From assembly GCF_024362695.1 (NCBI RefSeq), contig NC_065410.1:3158001-3222000 (forward strand): a DNA stretch of 64,000 nucleotides, read 5' to 3'. This DNA is from Pectinophora gossypiella. Taxonomy: Eukaryota; Arthropoda; Insecta; Lepidoptera; Gelechiidae. Both the position numbers and the translations under genes were made by a program. Shown here one piece after another: positions 1-11,815 of this stretch (positions are counted from its first letter, which is position 1; every line of letters starts with the position of its first letter). A model generated the notes under the pieces. The model was not told where the DNA came from and did not search any database. It saw nothing but the letters and a program-made list of their open reading frames with translations.

Positions 1-1512
1 AGCGTGGGTAAGTATAGTTTTTTAATCAAAGTATTTATCCAGCAGTGGAACGTACCTACATAATATATTATGTCCGTCATGCAAACCAGGCACTAATCGA
101 AAGATCAAACTCAATATGAATCTTTAGAAAAGTCTGTTGATTTTAGGTAAGTTTCCATGGACTAATTTTGTTCACCACACTTGCATAGAGAAGTTATAAA
201 GTGTGCAATAAATATACAATTGTTTGAATAGTACGTACTTAAATAATTAATATATGAATGAAATAAAAATAAAATATAAGTGAAGGCTCTCTAGGTATCT
301 AACAGTAGTAATCTTTAAATCACGCATCGACCCATTAAAAATAGTTTACTACGTATAAAGTGCGTGAATCTATAAAAATTTAATTAAGTAGCAGTAAAAT
401 TTGATATTTTTTTGATTTGGACACATCATAAAAATGAATGAATGTATAAACAGACATAAATTATACTGCAGCGACATCTTTGCTATAACTTCGGAACTAA
501 ACTCCCTCGCATTCCGAACCCGGACTTCCCTGCTCCTGTGGGAACCTGTTTCATTCGCTTCTTTGAAGCCAGATGGCGCTACTATCAACATGATAGATGA
601 TAAAATATAAATAATAACCCGGGGATAAAAGTTCAAGGTCATTTTTTGTGTCAGTAAATAAAATAGTATTGAATTTGTCATGTCTGTTTTGTGTAATTTA
701 CTTAATGTGACATTTCTTTGGCAAAAAATGCTGCCGTAATTCGTAATATTTATTGGAGAAAATACAGAGTTACAGGATTTTATAGTTTTACTTAAATTAT
801 TATAGGCCATACTAGTAAGTAAATAGGTAGGCACTTTGGTAATTGGTATATTTACCTAACTTGTTTTCATGCATATGTTTGAGGACTAACATTTGCACTT
901 TCTATGCTGCTTATTATATATGAGCTTAGCATCCTTGAAGAAAAATATAATTTAACGTGTTGATCTGATTTTTCTTTCAATTTCAATTTCTTTTTGTTTC
1001 ATTTTTCGGCAGCCATTAAATGCCAAGAGCGGTCATACTAACTATATTATTATTATTAGTTACGTAAGATACATTATTTGATTAGCAACATCTATAAAAA
1101 TAGAAATACATACACCACATTTGCATTTGAAAATAATGAAGGTAAGGTAGTGTTTTTAATAAGTTAGGTACATTTCAGTAACTGGTACGTACGTACCATG
1201 CGTGAAAAATCGTGGCCGTAGGTCATCTACTTCTACAAACTCAACAATTTTTAAACGCTGAACCACTAAGTCTAAATAAAATATTAAATAAAAGAGAACG
1301 AAAATTCCACTAAAATATCTATCTAGGTATCAACATCGAATCACGCACGTGTTACGTTGCCGCGCGTAGGTAGGTAGGTCTAACGACTGTTTCGCGTTGT
1401 TCGATTTACATTCCGGCGCAGTAAAAACTCAAAATCTTAATTAAACATTTGCGACAAGAAAAACACCTACCATCGTTTTTAGTACAATCAAATAGACGTT
1501 CCAATTTTTTTT
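1..1512. other. AT-rich interval without recognised features
   Basis: No ORF resembling a known protein and no repeat shared clearly with the rest of the window. The minus-strand frame at 370-834 starts and ends in AT-rich sequence and shows no domain. Confidence 0.6.
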
Positions 1513-1546
1513 TCGATACGATGTCACTTATACCCTGTACATACAT

Positions 1547-1571
1547 AGAGAGAGAGAGAGAGAGAGAGAGA
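1547..1571. repeat. (AG)n microsatellite
   Basis: About 12 uninterrupted AG units, next to a terminal fragment of a T1 foldback element (roughly 1513-1540). Confidence 0.95.
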
Positions 1572-1710
1572 AAAGATAACTCCGCTATTTAGCTGTACGA
1601 CGAAGTTTTTTAATCAACCTGTATAAAAATCTCGCGCTAACTTTGAACCGCTTTGTGCTCTAACTCCGTATGCAAAACTCCATGGCCTATTTTCAACAAA
1701 TATTTTCCAT

Positions 1711-1915
1711 AATTAAAACACATAATAATGGGTTCTTACCGCGTTTAAATCAGGTATATGAGACTCCCGATATTTCGACACTGTTGCAAGTGCCATGATC
1801 ACGAGATGACAATATCGGAAGTCTCATATCCCTGATTTAAACGCGGTAAGAACCCGTTATTATGTGTTTTAATAATGATAATAACCGCGTAAACTTAAAA
1901 CAATGTATAATTAAA
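1711..1915. mobile_element. E8 element, head-to-head palindromic form
   Basis: Two arms (about 1711-1775 and 1809-1875) are inverted copies of the sequence around GTAAGAACCCGTTATTATG, separated by about 35 bp. Related single-arm copies lie at 17448-17640, 23890-24000, 24415-24510, 27501-27583 and 53040-53215. The strong palindrome should fold into a long hairpin. No coding capacity; a non-autonomous foldback element is the likely class. Confidence 0.7.
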
Positions 1916-2439
1916 TATTTTCCATTTAAGTATACGTATTTTCGTAAAATATAAAATAGGTATAAATGGCGTTGTACAAGCTTTATCGTGATAATTAGGT
2001 ACCTATTTTTTCATTACTTGGGTACATAATTATTCCAAAATACAATGTAGGTATAAGCATGATTATTCTTATGTGACTCCCCTCTGAAATATAAAAATAT
2101 ACTACTAATGCTTATTAAAATATTTTAGTTTTATTCCGTCTCCAAACTTATGAACACACGAGTTATTATTATTTTAATGATTTTGGTTTGTTTTTCTGTT
2201 TTTTGTGATGAGTTTTGAACTTGGTTTTCTTCTTGTATTGTTTTTTTTTCTTTTTTTCTGTGTATTGATTTCCGTGTGGTTTCTGTCCTGCGTTAAATGT
2301 AACCTGTCTGTCTGTGTCTGTGGTGTCCGGGAGTAATTAATGTTTCTTTCTTTCTTTATTTCTATTAAAATAATTGTTGCTTAATATTTGAATCACGTCA
2401 TTATTTAGTATAGAATTTTGATCAGAATATAATGGGATG

Positions 2440-2575
2440 TAATTATACCCAAAAACAAAGATGAAAGATTATGTCTGTTATCCATAAAATTAGAAGGTTA
2501 AACGAAGGAAAATCTGTACAGCTCCATCTATATGTTTTTTTAAGAATGAAGCCTGGAAAGTCCTTCATTAAATGG
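2440..2575 (+). repeat. M18 repeat fragment
   Basis: Shares the segment TCTGTACAGCTCCATCTATA and its surroundings with copies at 22555-22800, 24000-24300 (opposite orientation), 24515-24580 and 38085-38320. Non-coding. Confidence 0.6.
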
Positions 2576-2890
2576 CAGAGTTAGTACTGATAATAATACT
2601 TGTTGCGAACTCTTCGCAGATTTTATAATCTTTGCACATGATTTTTATATTTCTTCTTATTTGACAACGTTTTGTATCTTGGTTTTGTTTCTTGCTTACG
2701 TCTTGTTCTTGTTGGTGAATTGGTTGGTTTTCTTGCAACTTCTTTTCCCTGGCTACACAGGTTGTGAGAGCTGCAGCAGTTTTAGGCGATTGAGACGTTT
2801 GTTATGTAAAAAATGACGATTCAAAGTGTATTTATGTAAACATACAGGCACAGGCTTGTGATAAGGCGAGTCCACGAGTTCGAGCAATAG

Positions 2891-3061
2891 CGCACGGCAG
2901 ACCTCATCGCTAAACGTGATGAGTTGAAGGCCCGTCCCCCTGCCGCTATTCATTATAATTACCAAACCGGTGTGCTCACGTGCCCTGACTGTGCGCGGGA
3001 GTTCACTGAAAGGAAAGGCTACATTAGCCATCTTCGAGCGGATCACCGTCGTGTCGACTAG
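2891..3061 (+). pseudogene. LINE ORF2 C-terminal remnant with a C2H2 zinc finger
   Basis: A 56-codon open segment ends at TAG 3059-3061 and contains CPDCAREF followed by ISHLRADH, a C2H2-type finger (Cys-x2-Cys, His-x4-His), preceded by RDELKARPPAA. An in-frame TAG directly upstream (2888-2890) breaks the frame. C-terminal zinc fingers of this type occur in several insect endonuclease/RT LINEs. A decayed relative with RDELKARPPAA but a broken finger lies at 47435-47600. The sequence just 5' (2730-2830) matches the LINE 3' end at 61313-61460, so the remnant sits in a rearranged LINE fragment. Confidence 0.65.
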
Positions 3062-3534
3062 GAGTCGATGTGGTCGCCATGGCCGAAATCGGTCGGAGAT
3101 CATCATCGTCATGTAAATATATTTTTGAATTTTGCTCCACTCTTATCCCAGGTTTATCTTTATAACAATATTGTCTCCGACTCTTCACTTCCTACAGCCA
3201 GTTGGAGGCCTATAAAACATCAGTACCACAGACGTGCCACGTGCTCAAATCAAAGTAACGACAACCACCGGGGACCACCGACAGCCACCGACTTTTGGTA
3301 TTCAAAGCGCAGACAACTCGTAATTCGTGAGTGGTTGACATCGGCGCTTTGACGGCCGTTAGGAGCTCTGTTGGTGTGAATTTTAATCGACACTCGTGGT
3401 ATAGGCATTCGTTGTTTGAATATGCTACTTTCCAACTAGTCAAATCAGTTACTTTTTCGACTAACGTTCTGTAGTATGGGTTTTTCTTTAATCATTGCTC
3501 AAGTCAACTGATTAGGACCTGTTCACATATCAGC

Positions 3535-3865
3535 ATTGACGCTGAGCGTTGGGCACACGATCCGGAGGTCCTGGGTTCGAATCCCAGTGGGGACATATCA
3601 CAAAAATCACTCTATGATCCCTAGTTTGGTTAGGACGTTACAAACATACAGGCTGAACACCTGATTGTCCAAAGAGTAAGGTGATCCGTGCCTCTGAAGG
3701 CACGTTAAGCCATTTGTCCCGGTTACTACTTATTGATGTAAGTAAGTAGTCGTTACATGAGCCATGTCAAGGGCCTTTGGCGGCTCAATAGTAACCCTGA
3801 CACTAAGGTTGATGAGGTTGGTAATCCATCTCACAACCCACACGATCGAAGGAGATCCAAATAAA
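3535..3865 (+). mobile_element. SINE-A copy
   Basis: tRNA-derived head with a recognisable B box (GGTTCGAATCCCAG near 3574), then the family body (a TTGGTTAGGAC motif, an inverted GATCCGTGCC...GGCACG segment, GGCGGCTCAATA) and an end in CACAACCCACACGAT. Other copies: 46143-46425 (+), 21223-21450 (-), 54845-55125 (-), 59525-59824 (-). The start of the head is degraded here. Transcription would be by RNA polymerase III. Confidence 0.85.
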
Positions 3866-4474
3866 CTAACCTAAAAATACCTAACAACATTTTTTGACGC
3901 AAAAGTGAAATGTTTCATAATATCATCCAAAGCATCTGTTAGCCTTTTCAATTTTGACAAATCCCAGATGATATTTTTCTTAGAAAAATCTCGGAGGATT
4001 TCGGGATTGTGTTAAACCAGGAAAATCCCATAGATTAATGGTACTAAATCCTTAAAACTTGTGTTGGTGGAATTCGGGCCACTTTGATAGGGAATTGTTT
4101 TGGTAAAATCAGGGCGTTTCTCTGATGAAAGCCACTTGGGAAACTCTTTGAAGCTCAAAGGTATGAGGGCAGTCGTATCTCTTGAATCAGGTAGCGAAAT
4201 ATTAAAGTTTGATCGTTTACCTAAACATAATAAACCTAAATGTAAATCGCGGCCAATAATGCTGATAGTAAGTACATTTCTAAAAAATGTTAACAACCTA
4301 CTGCTAATGTGAAACCATAATGTAGGTACGTTGTTTTTTGTCCCCAATATTTTTTTACTGAGGGTCTATGACCAATGTATGTCTAAAAGGGTTATGTTTA
4401 CGTTTTTACAATAAAGTACCAGGCAGTGTTTTGAATTTATCAGAAAAAAAAAATAAAACGAGTGAAGCTTACTT
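3866..4474. other. Unrecognised interval
   Basis: Opposed frames at 4012-4347 (minus) and 4100-4312 (plus) overlap each other and show no motif I can name. The sequence is less AT-rich than its surroundings and could be an eroded transposon. Confidence 0.4.
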
Positions 4475-4662
4475 TATGAAAAAAGCTTATTATAAGATTA
4501 ATGATTACCTAAATGATAAAAATGTGCTGCTGTTGCAGTTTCTTGTCATTTCTTCTCCTCGGCCATAACACCTTGCGAAATGACGTAGATTCAAAAATGT
4601 TAAATTGACCTTCAACAAGTTTATCTATGATAATTACGTTTAATAAATGATTCTGATTCTGG
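4475..4662 (+). repeat. LINE-type 3' end
   Basis: Non-coding sequence ending in AATAAATGATTCTGATTCTG, shared with 44115-44330 (+) and in part with 52585-52660. The terminal short tandem repeat (GATTCT) is typical of non-LTR retrotransposon tails. Confidence 0.55.
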
Positions 4663-4879
4663 GGTAGGCAGGGGTCTATAGTATATTATACCTAATGTAA
4701 CATAATGTATTTTTGACGCAGCTGTATGTAGCTGATGTAATAATAGTTACTTGTATATTTACATAACTGTATTACGAATTACATTATATTTTTGCCACGT
4801 CTACAAAATCTCTGTGTGACTGTCAAAAATCTCACATCCACACCATAAACAGATACACACAGTCGTAAACAATGGCGAA

Positions 4880-5255
4880 CTATGCGGCGGGGGGTATTTT
4901 AATGTGATTGGCGGACAGCCCCCCGTCTCGAGCGTCACTGCATTATTAATGCATCCCTTACAACTGGGACATACGACCTTGCAGGTTGGGCGATTATTTG
5001 TGATAATAAAATTCAGACTCGTACTTAGTGTACCGCATATCGCTGGCTGTTCAACACAGAAACGCAGCCAACATTATGAGCACATTTGCCCCAGGTACGA
5101 TTTGAGGCGGGGTTTTTAAGTAATAATTTGTTTTACTTTTTGTTGTATTTAATTATTTTAGATTTATTTAATTTTATTTTTGTTTTGTTTGTTTAGCCTT
5201 ATTCTAAGTAACTGTTGTGTTTCTGGTGTAAATAATTTTTAAAATTTTAGTTGAT
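4880..5255 (+). pseudogene. Retroelement C-terminal tail and 3' UTR
   Basis: A frame ending at TGA 5103-5105 reads YRISLAVQHRNAANIMSTF, and a shortened version recurs near 21545 (QRISLFNAE). Both are followed by a T-rich untranslated tail ending in GGTGTAAATAA. Recurrence of the peptide plus the same tail suggests the end of a LINE-type ORF, but I cannot name the clade. Confidence 0.45.
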
Positions 5256-5256
5256 G

Positions 5257-5406
5257 TACGGTCACGAGCATTAATAATGTATACACTTTGGTACCATGTC
5301 ACATTAACTTTTTTGACAAATTGAACTGTAAGTCTCACTAAATGTCAAAATATATGTTAGTGCGACAGAGTCCTAAAGTGTGTACATTATATTGCTCATG
5401 ACTGTA
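5257..5406. mobile_element. Foldback MITE (about 150 bp)
   Basis: Imperfect terminal inverted repeats of about 45 bp, beginning TACGGTCACGAGCATTAATA and ending ATTGCTCATGACTGTA. A second copy with very similar length and sequence is at 34636-34781. No coding capacity. Confidence 0.8.
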
Positions 5407-7150
5407 CTAAGCAAATGCGTTGTCAAAGAAGAGAAAGAAAATGGAAAGGCAGGTATTCATGCAGAATGAGTATAAAAAACTATTGAAGGCATCTAGAAAC
5501 AGAAACCTTAATTTTTGGACAGCTAGCTTCTGCCTAACATATTAAGATCTAAAATTGAAGTACAGAGTGCCTGTCCGAGATTTGCCATTCCATATTTTGG
5601 AACTTCACAATTAAAATTAATTTGTTCTACTTTGCATAAAAAATGCGCATAATTAATTATTTTAAAAACGTACCTATAAATTGTTTCACATTAGTTTCAT
5701 TTGTTTTCCAGGCACAACTGCGTAATTGTTTTCTAACCATAACTAAGGTACCTTTATAGTATATATACATCTAAGTATTATTTTTTTAATATTACCTTAA
5801 TTCTACATATAGACGCTCTTAAAGGTTCGCCAAACTACCAAGCAGTGTGTGTTAAGTGTTACTCGCTGGCTTCGCAACTAATTATTTCACTGCATTTAGG
5901 AATTCCCTTTGCAACGTCAAAGTCGGTGAAAATATTGAAATAACTCTTGTGCCTCTGCGCATATCATTGTTTGGATGAACGGCGGAATAGAGGGATTATT
6001 CTCTGAATAACTTTTTCTGTTAACTAAAATTTTAATTAAATTGGAATGTGGATATATAATTCCTTATGGAGCAGACAAAAAGTAGCAAGGCAACAGTGTC
6101 TAGTTCGTTCAACGATCAAATCCAGACTATAGCATTTGGCTCAAATGACTAAGATCAGCTCTTTACCCACAGTTGTACTAAGTTAGGTATGTATCTACGT
6201 ACATAACAATGTTTGTATTGCATCTACGTATATTTTTCTATCTATACTTTTTCGGCCGGTAAATTACTCGCAAATTGAAGTTTTGTGGGGTGTCTCCTTA
6301 TTGTGTCGTTTTAAACGACAGGCTAATATATCAAGCAGAACACTATACCTATTTAGCAGTCACCGCCCTACTTGTAAAGGTATGCCCACATAAGCGCTTT
6401 ACTGTTTGATTTTTGTACCTATTTCGATGTTAGTCATGAATAAAATTTTGACTTTCAACAAGTATTTTGACGTTGTAAGTAGTGAATAAAATCTTGACAT
6501 TCAATAAGTTGCCTTGTGTGTAAAGTAAATAGTAGGTTTAGGAAACTAATATAAAAATGTAGGCGATAGGCTTTATCGAATTATCGACACTATAAAATAC
6601 CTACCGATAGCCAAATTTACAATAGTCAAACTTTCGATAGTCCGGTACACAGAAAAGTAATATGAACCGAATATTCGCGCCCCAACCGAACGTCCTCAAA
6701 TTCGCCCGTTATGACTCTACACCACACTCCACATACACACCGCAGTGCTGACTCGTCTAACCTTAATTGTACGCCGAGGGGTAAATAAGACAATGGAAAT
6801 AATTATTAGACGATAGGCGAGCATTCCGTTTTAGACAATAGGGGATCTATTGTCAATCTAATTGAATAGGCTAAGGCTAAGCCCCGGTGGTAAAAATGAG
6901 AGGATCGCTCGAGGAATTGATTATGACATTAAACAGATAGATAAGTAGTCACTGTGGTCCTGTGTGGGTGCGCCGGTTCTAACCCCAGTACCGCACTTGC
7001 AAGGAGTTATTAATTTATCATTAAGTTCAGTTTTCACTATCACAGTTAGCTCGACCATTATAAACGGCGACACGGCTACCTAACAAATTGGTCTAACCGA
7101 AAGCTCGGTCTACTGTGGGTACTTTGACTGTTCGCTTCAAAATACATATA
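5407..7150. other. AT-rich spacer
   Basis: No gene or clear repeat recognised. No ORF above 60 codons that resembles a protein. Confidence 0.5.
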
Positions 7151-7152
7151 CC

Positions 7153-7330
7153 TACAGGCTGTCAGTGACATCGTTATGAATAATAAGGGATGATGATGAT
7201 TCAGTGAGATGAAAATTCATGAAAATTTTAAATAATAATACTTTTACTACGGAAAATTCCACTTTATACCAACTCAAAATCATGGTCTGAATCATCCCTC
7301 AAAGTTTTCGTTACGTCACTAACATCCTGT
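7153..7330. mobile_element. T1 foldback MITE
   Basis: Terminal inverted repeats begin TACAGG.TGTCAGTGACATCG and end in the complement of that sequence. The internal arms carry the family motif around TGATTCAG and the AACTCAAAATCATGGTCTGA complement. Same family as 10441-10815, 14433-14668, 20373-20550, 45310-45650, 49420-49909, 51000-51090 and 63869-64000. Confidence 0.75.
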
Positions 7331-7402
7331 TTATTAAACTAGGTATATTTTTTATATGCAAACTAACATTTTGCTGTATTTATTTAGATACTCATAGGTA
7401 TG

Positions 7403-7527
7403 TCATCATCATCATCTCCCTAGCATTACTCCGTTTTTCACAGGGTCCGCTTACATAACCTGAAGATTTGACAGGTCCGGTTTTTACAGAAGCGATTTTC
7501 TGTCTGACCTTTCAACCCGCGAAGGGT
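7403..7527 (-). mobile_element. SINE-C tail
   Basis: Reverse complement of the tail also seen at 43895-44108 and 58445-58610: GTCAGA near 7500, ACCTGTCAAATCTTCAGGTT (complement around 7455-7480), GTGAAAAACGG and a CATCATCATCAT end. The head is missing. Confidence 0.75.
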
Positions 7528-7769
7528 ATGTACCTATAAAAAAATGCGGCTTTATAATTATGCTTTTTGATACAAGTTGATCCTTTCAAAGATTAGATTG
7601 GCATATAGTCTCGAGCTAAGTATATTTTAAGGATAATGATAGGCGAGAGGCTGAACACCAGGAATGACCAGTCCTATCATCATACGGTTCATCATGTTCA
7701 TCCTAGGATTTCGTACCTAAAAAGACTGCAAGTTGTCTTCTGATTACTTACGGTTTCAATAAAGATTCC

Positions 7770-7985
7770 AAACGTTTTTAACTCCCAACGCAAAAACGAC
7801 GGGGTGTTATAAGTTTGACGTGTCTCTGAGTGTGTGTAAATCTGTATGTGTCTGTCTGTGGCATCGTAGCTCCCAAACGGATGATCCGATTTTAATGCGG
7901 TTTTTTTGTTTGAAAGGTATATCAGTCGAGAGTGTTCTTAGCTAGGTTTGGTGGAAATCGATTCAGGCCTTCAAGGTCATCAGGT
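7770..7985 (+). repeat. Dispersed repeat with ATAAGTTTGACGTGTCT
   Basis: Resembles a very common lepidopteran dispersed repeat (GTGTTATAAGTTTGACGTGT followed by TCTGTGGCATCGTAGC and ATGATCCGATTTTAATGCGG). Family recognised from memory, so the label is tentative. A possible other end of the same family (CCCGACT near 8440 with AGGAGGGTTAT) occurs about 460 bp further on. Confidence 0.45.
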
Positions 7986-8639
7986 CGTTTGTTAAGTGTG
8001 ATAGGAATGTTACACGCTCAGTTTGCTTGCAAGCATATGTGGGAAAAGTTAGTTTTTGCTTTTTATAGCATTTTTTTAGTAATTGAGTAAGTAAATTCTT
8101 TGGTCGGGGTTTTTTTTTAATTTTGTCTTTGTAATAGGTACCCACAATTATTTCAGTCACTGCACCAAACCCATTTTCGTGATAGAATTTTAACGTTACC
8201 AACTTTTGGTTCCAGTAAATTTAATTTTCGGCTACTCGGCTAGTCAACTAGCGGCATTTGATTAATTTCCACGCCGAAGGCTTTCACGCCACAAGGGTGA
8301 ATTTTAACTAAGCCACCATTCATGTACTACCGGGACTAGTATAGTTTATTTTTTAATCATTTGACAAAAGCTATGACTTTAATTTCATGACGTCTACCAC
8401 CATCGTATGATTTTTCGACGAACATTCTTTTTACCCGACTCCGGTGAAAAAACAGGAGGGTTATTTGATTGACCGCTATGTAAGTATTTGTTTTTGTGTG
8501 TGGCGTCTTTTTATAATAAACAAAATATATTTTTTAACACGATCGTGATATAGAAAAGGGTGTATGGTATGAATTAACGTATTCCAGTATTTCTTTATGT
8601 AAATTATACGTATATAAATAAATCTATTGAATCCCTTAA

Positions 8640-8840
8640 ACACTACCCCACACCGCAGTGGAGCAGCGTAGTGGAATATATTCCACCACGTACAGAGCAT
8701 ACCCCGTCCCTTCCCTTCTATTTCCCTCCCTATTTTTCTTTTCCTATCGTGTGGTGTGATGTGACTAACGTCAACAACCGAGGCAGGGTTGCTATTGAGC
8801 CGCCAAAGGTTCTTAACAAACATGGCTCATGCATGGAGCT
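8640..8840. repeat. Fragments of SINE-A2 and SINE-A
   Basis: At 8650-8700 a piece resembling the SINE-A2 end (CCGCAGTGGAGCAGCG). At 8760-8835 a piece of the reverse-complemented SINE-A tail (GAGCCGCCAAAGG and CATGGCTCATG). Truncated and diverged. Confidence 0.55.
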
Positions 8841-10440
8841 ATTCAATGCATGGTTTAACCGAATAATGAACAAGACCGAACTAAGATCGGTTGAAATCGA
8901 TAATGTCGATCGATTATTGTTTTATCGATTTTATTCTATGACATTGTTTTTGTGTATTGTTTTGTAATGTATATATTTTCGAAACTTAATTTTTTTAATT
9001 TGTATAATTTACATAACTAAAAATGTTGACCTAATGCTAAATGCTGACCATCTGCAATCTGTACCTAACATTTTTATGAATCATTGATACTTCTTAACCC
9101 TTCTGATTGGTGAGGTACTTCTCCTGGCAGTCTACGTCGCGCCTGTATCTAGTAGTGGGACTTATATCAACAATAAGTCACGCCAAGCAAACACATCATC
9201 ATCCTCTCCTAGCGTTATATCGTTTTTGTCGGGGTCCGCTACACACAAAAACACATCAAGCAAGGAAAACACATCATAATTTATGAAAAAAGAAAACGCG
9301 TATTTAAATACAACTTTCCCCTTTTATTGTTCTTCTATTTAAATAAACGTGTCACAAAATTTATAATACCCTTAACAATAGTATCGGCCGGTACAGGTGT
9401 CTTTTTTGTGCCTTTGCGTGTTAGTTTCAGTATGTTCAGGTTATCGCCCACATCTAAAGTTCGCTTTTCAGCAGTTGATAAAGTGGTTGCTTTAACGAAT
9501 TTTTGGGTTAGTAGCACGAAAAATCTAAAGGGTTTATATTTATGGAACGACGGTTCGAATGATATTCTATATTTAAATTTAGAACGACTGTCAGTTTATA
9601 CTTTACTTAATTAAGAAATTTATTGATTCACGTTGCGATTCCGTGTTAATTCCAAATTATAATTATATTAATATTAATCAATAACGAATAAGTCGGACAA
9701 AGTCAAATACCTAATGAATAGTTCTGTAGGCTTAAAAAGGAAAGGGTCATTATAATTTAATTCATAGGTTTCTACGACAAACCTAAATAGAACATTTGAT
9801 TCGTCCCTGCATATCCATGTGGAAAACTTTCAAACATATCTAAAACACACATAAACAGTCCATAAGTAAATATACGTTCCACTGCTGGACACAAAGCTTC
9901 CGTCAATCAACCGCGGGTTTGTGAAGGTAATTTACGGCTAGTAGCTAGGTCCAACGACAAAAATAAACTTTAAACTTTCATAAACTAAACTAAAAACTTT
10001 CATGGACCTGTTTCATTGAGTCTCAAGACCGCTTACGAGAGATGTTTATAACCTTTCTTAAGCATAATCTTCTCGAAAATGTCATACTTTTCTTTGGCAC
10101 AGGAGTACGCGACGTTCCCACTAAAATAAACAAGGTACAAACTCCATCCAAGCATGCGGCTAGCTCATGAAAATTTCCGCATCCATCCAATATATAGCCG
10201 GGGAAAAATTACCTTTCCCGTGGCAAGAGGAAGAAGAAAAGCTTATGTGTGGCGCAAAAAATATAAAGCACTTTACGTCCTTGGAGTGTCTTAAAAAAGG
10301 AACATGATGTCATAAACATGTAATAGAATTGTCCTGAGTAAATAACTGCTCGTCGTCTTTGTTACCTGTTTCTTATTAGATTTTCTTAGATTTAAAACTA
10401 GCACACATAATATATACATTTTAAATTCAGGAAAACTTTG
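8841..10440. other. AT-rich spacer
   Basis: A 95-codon plus-strand frame (9327-9614) is the only notable ORF. It shows no known motif and is not repeated elsewhere in the window. Confidence 0.45.
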
Positions 10441-10815
10441 AGGAATAATTCAGACGATGATTCTGAGTTAATATCAAGTAGAATAATAATTTTCCGTCGA
10501 AAAATAATTAAAATAAAATTAAAATCTTTTTGAATTTTCCGACAGGAAATTCCTTTGATATCAACTCAGAAACATGGTCTGAATCATCCCCCTCAGTATT
10601 TCGGTGTCACAACACCCATACATACTCGTACCTGTACGTTTTTGTACGAGGTATCAGTGACGTCGTAACTAATACTGAGGCGATGATTTGGTTCATGATT
10701 CTGAATTAATATCAAGTGGATATACCATCGCAAAAATATACAATCGAAAATAATTTGAAAATAATCGTGAATTTTGCGACTGATAATTTTACTTGAAATT
10801 AACTCAGTAAAATGT
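10441..10815. mobile_element. Dimeric T1 foldback MITE
   Basis: Two T1 units in direct succession (about 10441-10622 and 10640-10815) joined by a linker beginning CACCCATACATACTCGTACC. The same head-to-tail pairing with a related linker occurs at 45310-45650 and 49420-49909. Each unit has inverted arms containing the TGATTCTGA.TTAATATCAAGTGGA type of sequence. Confidence 0.75.
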
Positions 10816-10954
10816 GGTGACTTTATGAAAGAACAAACCTTCAAGAAGTTTTAACTCAAACAGGAAAAACGTTGAAAATATCGAGGTTTTCAGAGCACCA
10901 TGCTGTTATTTCTAGTCTTTTGAAGATGCAAACTTGTTTTACTCATAAAACTCA

Positions 10955-11050
10955 TAAACTGCCTATATACGTCCCACTGCTGGGTACAGGCCTCCCCTCA
11001 ATCAACCGGAGGGGGTATGTGTGGTTGGTGGAGGTGTTTTTACACCGTTT
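10955..11050 (-). mobile_element. SINE-A2 3' fragment
   Basis: Reverse complement of the A2 end: CCACTGCTGGGTACAGGCCT and CCTCAATCAACCGGAGGGGG. 5' truncated. Confidence 0.75.
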
Positions 11051-11719
11051 ACAGCCTGAACGCTTGACTTAAAACGGTAAATACTAATTTACTTTAAACC
11101 TATTTTAACCACTTTGCGTAGGTAAGTACCTATTTCTTTTTGCATATAAATTCTCAAACTATTCGCATGATTTTAACGTGTAAGCAAATTATGCTTTTCT
11201 CGATAGGTAAGTATATCAATTTAAAAAAACAATACCTTAATTTATATAGAAGCCAATAATATAAATACAACGGAAGATATTTCGTAACACATTTTATTTC
11301 AATTCCCGCCAAAATGTATATTTCCGCAATGTTATACGATATGAAAGCGTTATCAATATTTCCGGTAATATATTACTTTCCAAACTAAGCGACCCATTCT
11401 AGTATGTGCTTAGGCCGTTCGATCCATATAATATCTATCTGTATATGTGTTTTATAAGGATTTTATTACCGTTTCTAGAACAAAATGTTCAGGTATTAAG
11501 CTGCTGCACTTTCGCCCGCTCATCATCGCCTTTATTTAGTTCTAATATGAGAATTAAGGTCTGTGCGTCTTAAAAGGCCTCAATGATGTAATGTTACACT
11601 GCTATTTACTGGATTGCGGCAAAGCAAAAAGGAAGGTTATGCGTTTGACCGCTATGTACTCGTACGTATGTAATTTCAGAGGAATATAAGTAGGTACCTA
11701 TTTTCTTGTTTCATACTTT

Positions 11720-11815
11720 TTAGAGCGTGAAATGCGTGTGATTGGTGTGAGTACTGAGATGATGACTGACAGAAATGAATGGAAGAGGAATACATGTTGT
11801 GCTGACCCCATCTAG
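11720..11815 (+). pseudogene. LINE ORF2 C-terminal remnant
   Basis: A frame ending at TAG 11813-11815 reads VSTEMMTDRNEWKRNTCCAD then Pro-Ile-stop, and is followed by AGGAGGATGATGATA. The DRxEWKR...ADP pattern is the usual end of many insect non-LTR ORF2 proteins. Only the tail is left. Confidence 0.65.

Noticed and set aside
4012..4347. Minus-strand ORF that might be a retroelement fragment
   Set aside because: No catalytic or binding motif stands out, and the opposite strand is open over much of the same stretch.
9327..9614. 95-codon plus-strand ORF as a possible small host gene
   Set aside because: No motif, no repeat relatives, no splice or promoter context that I can judge; a chance ORF is as likely.
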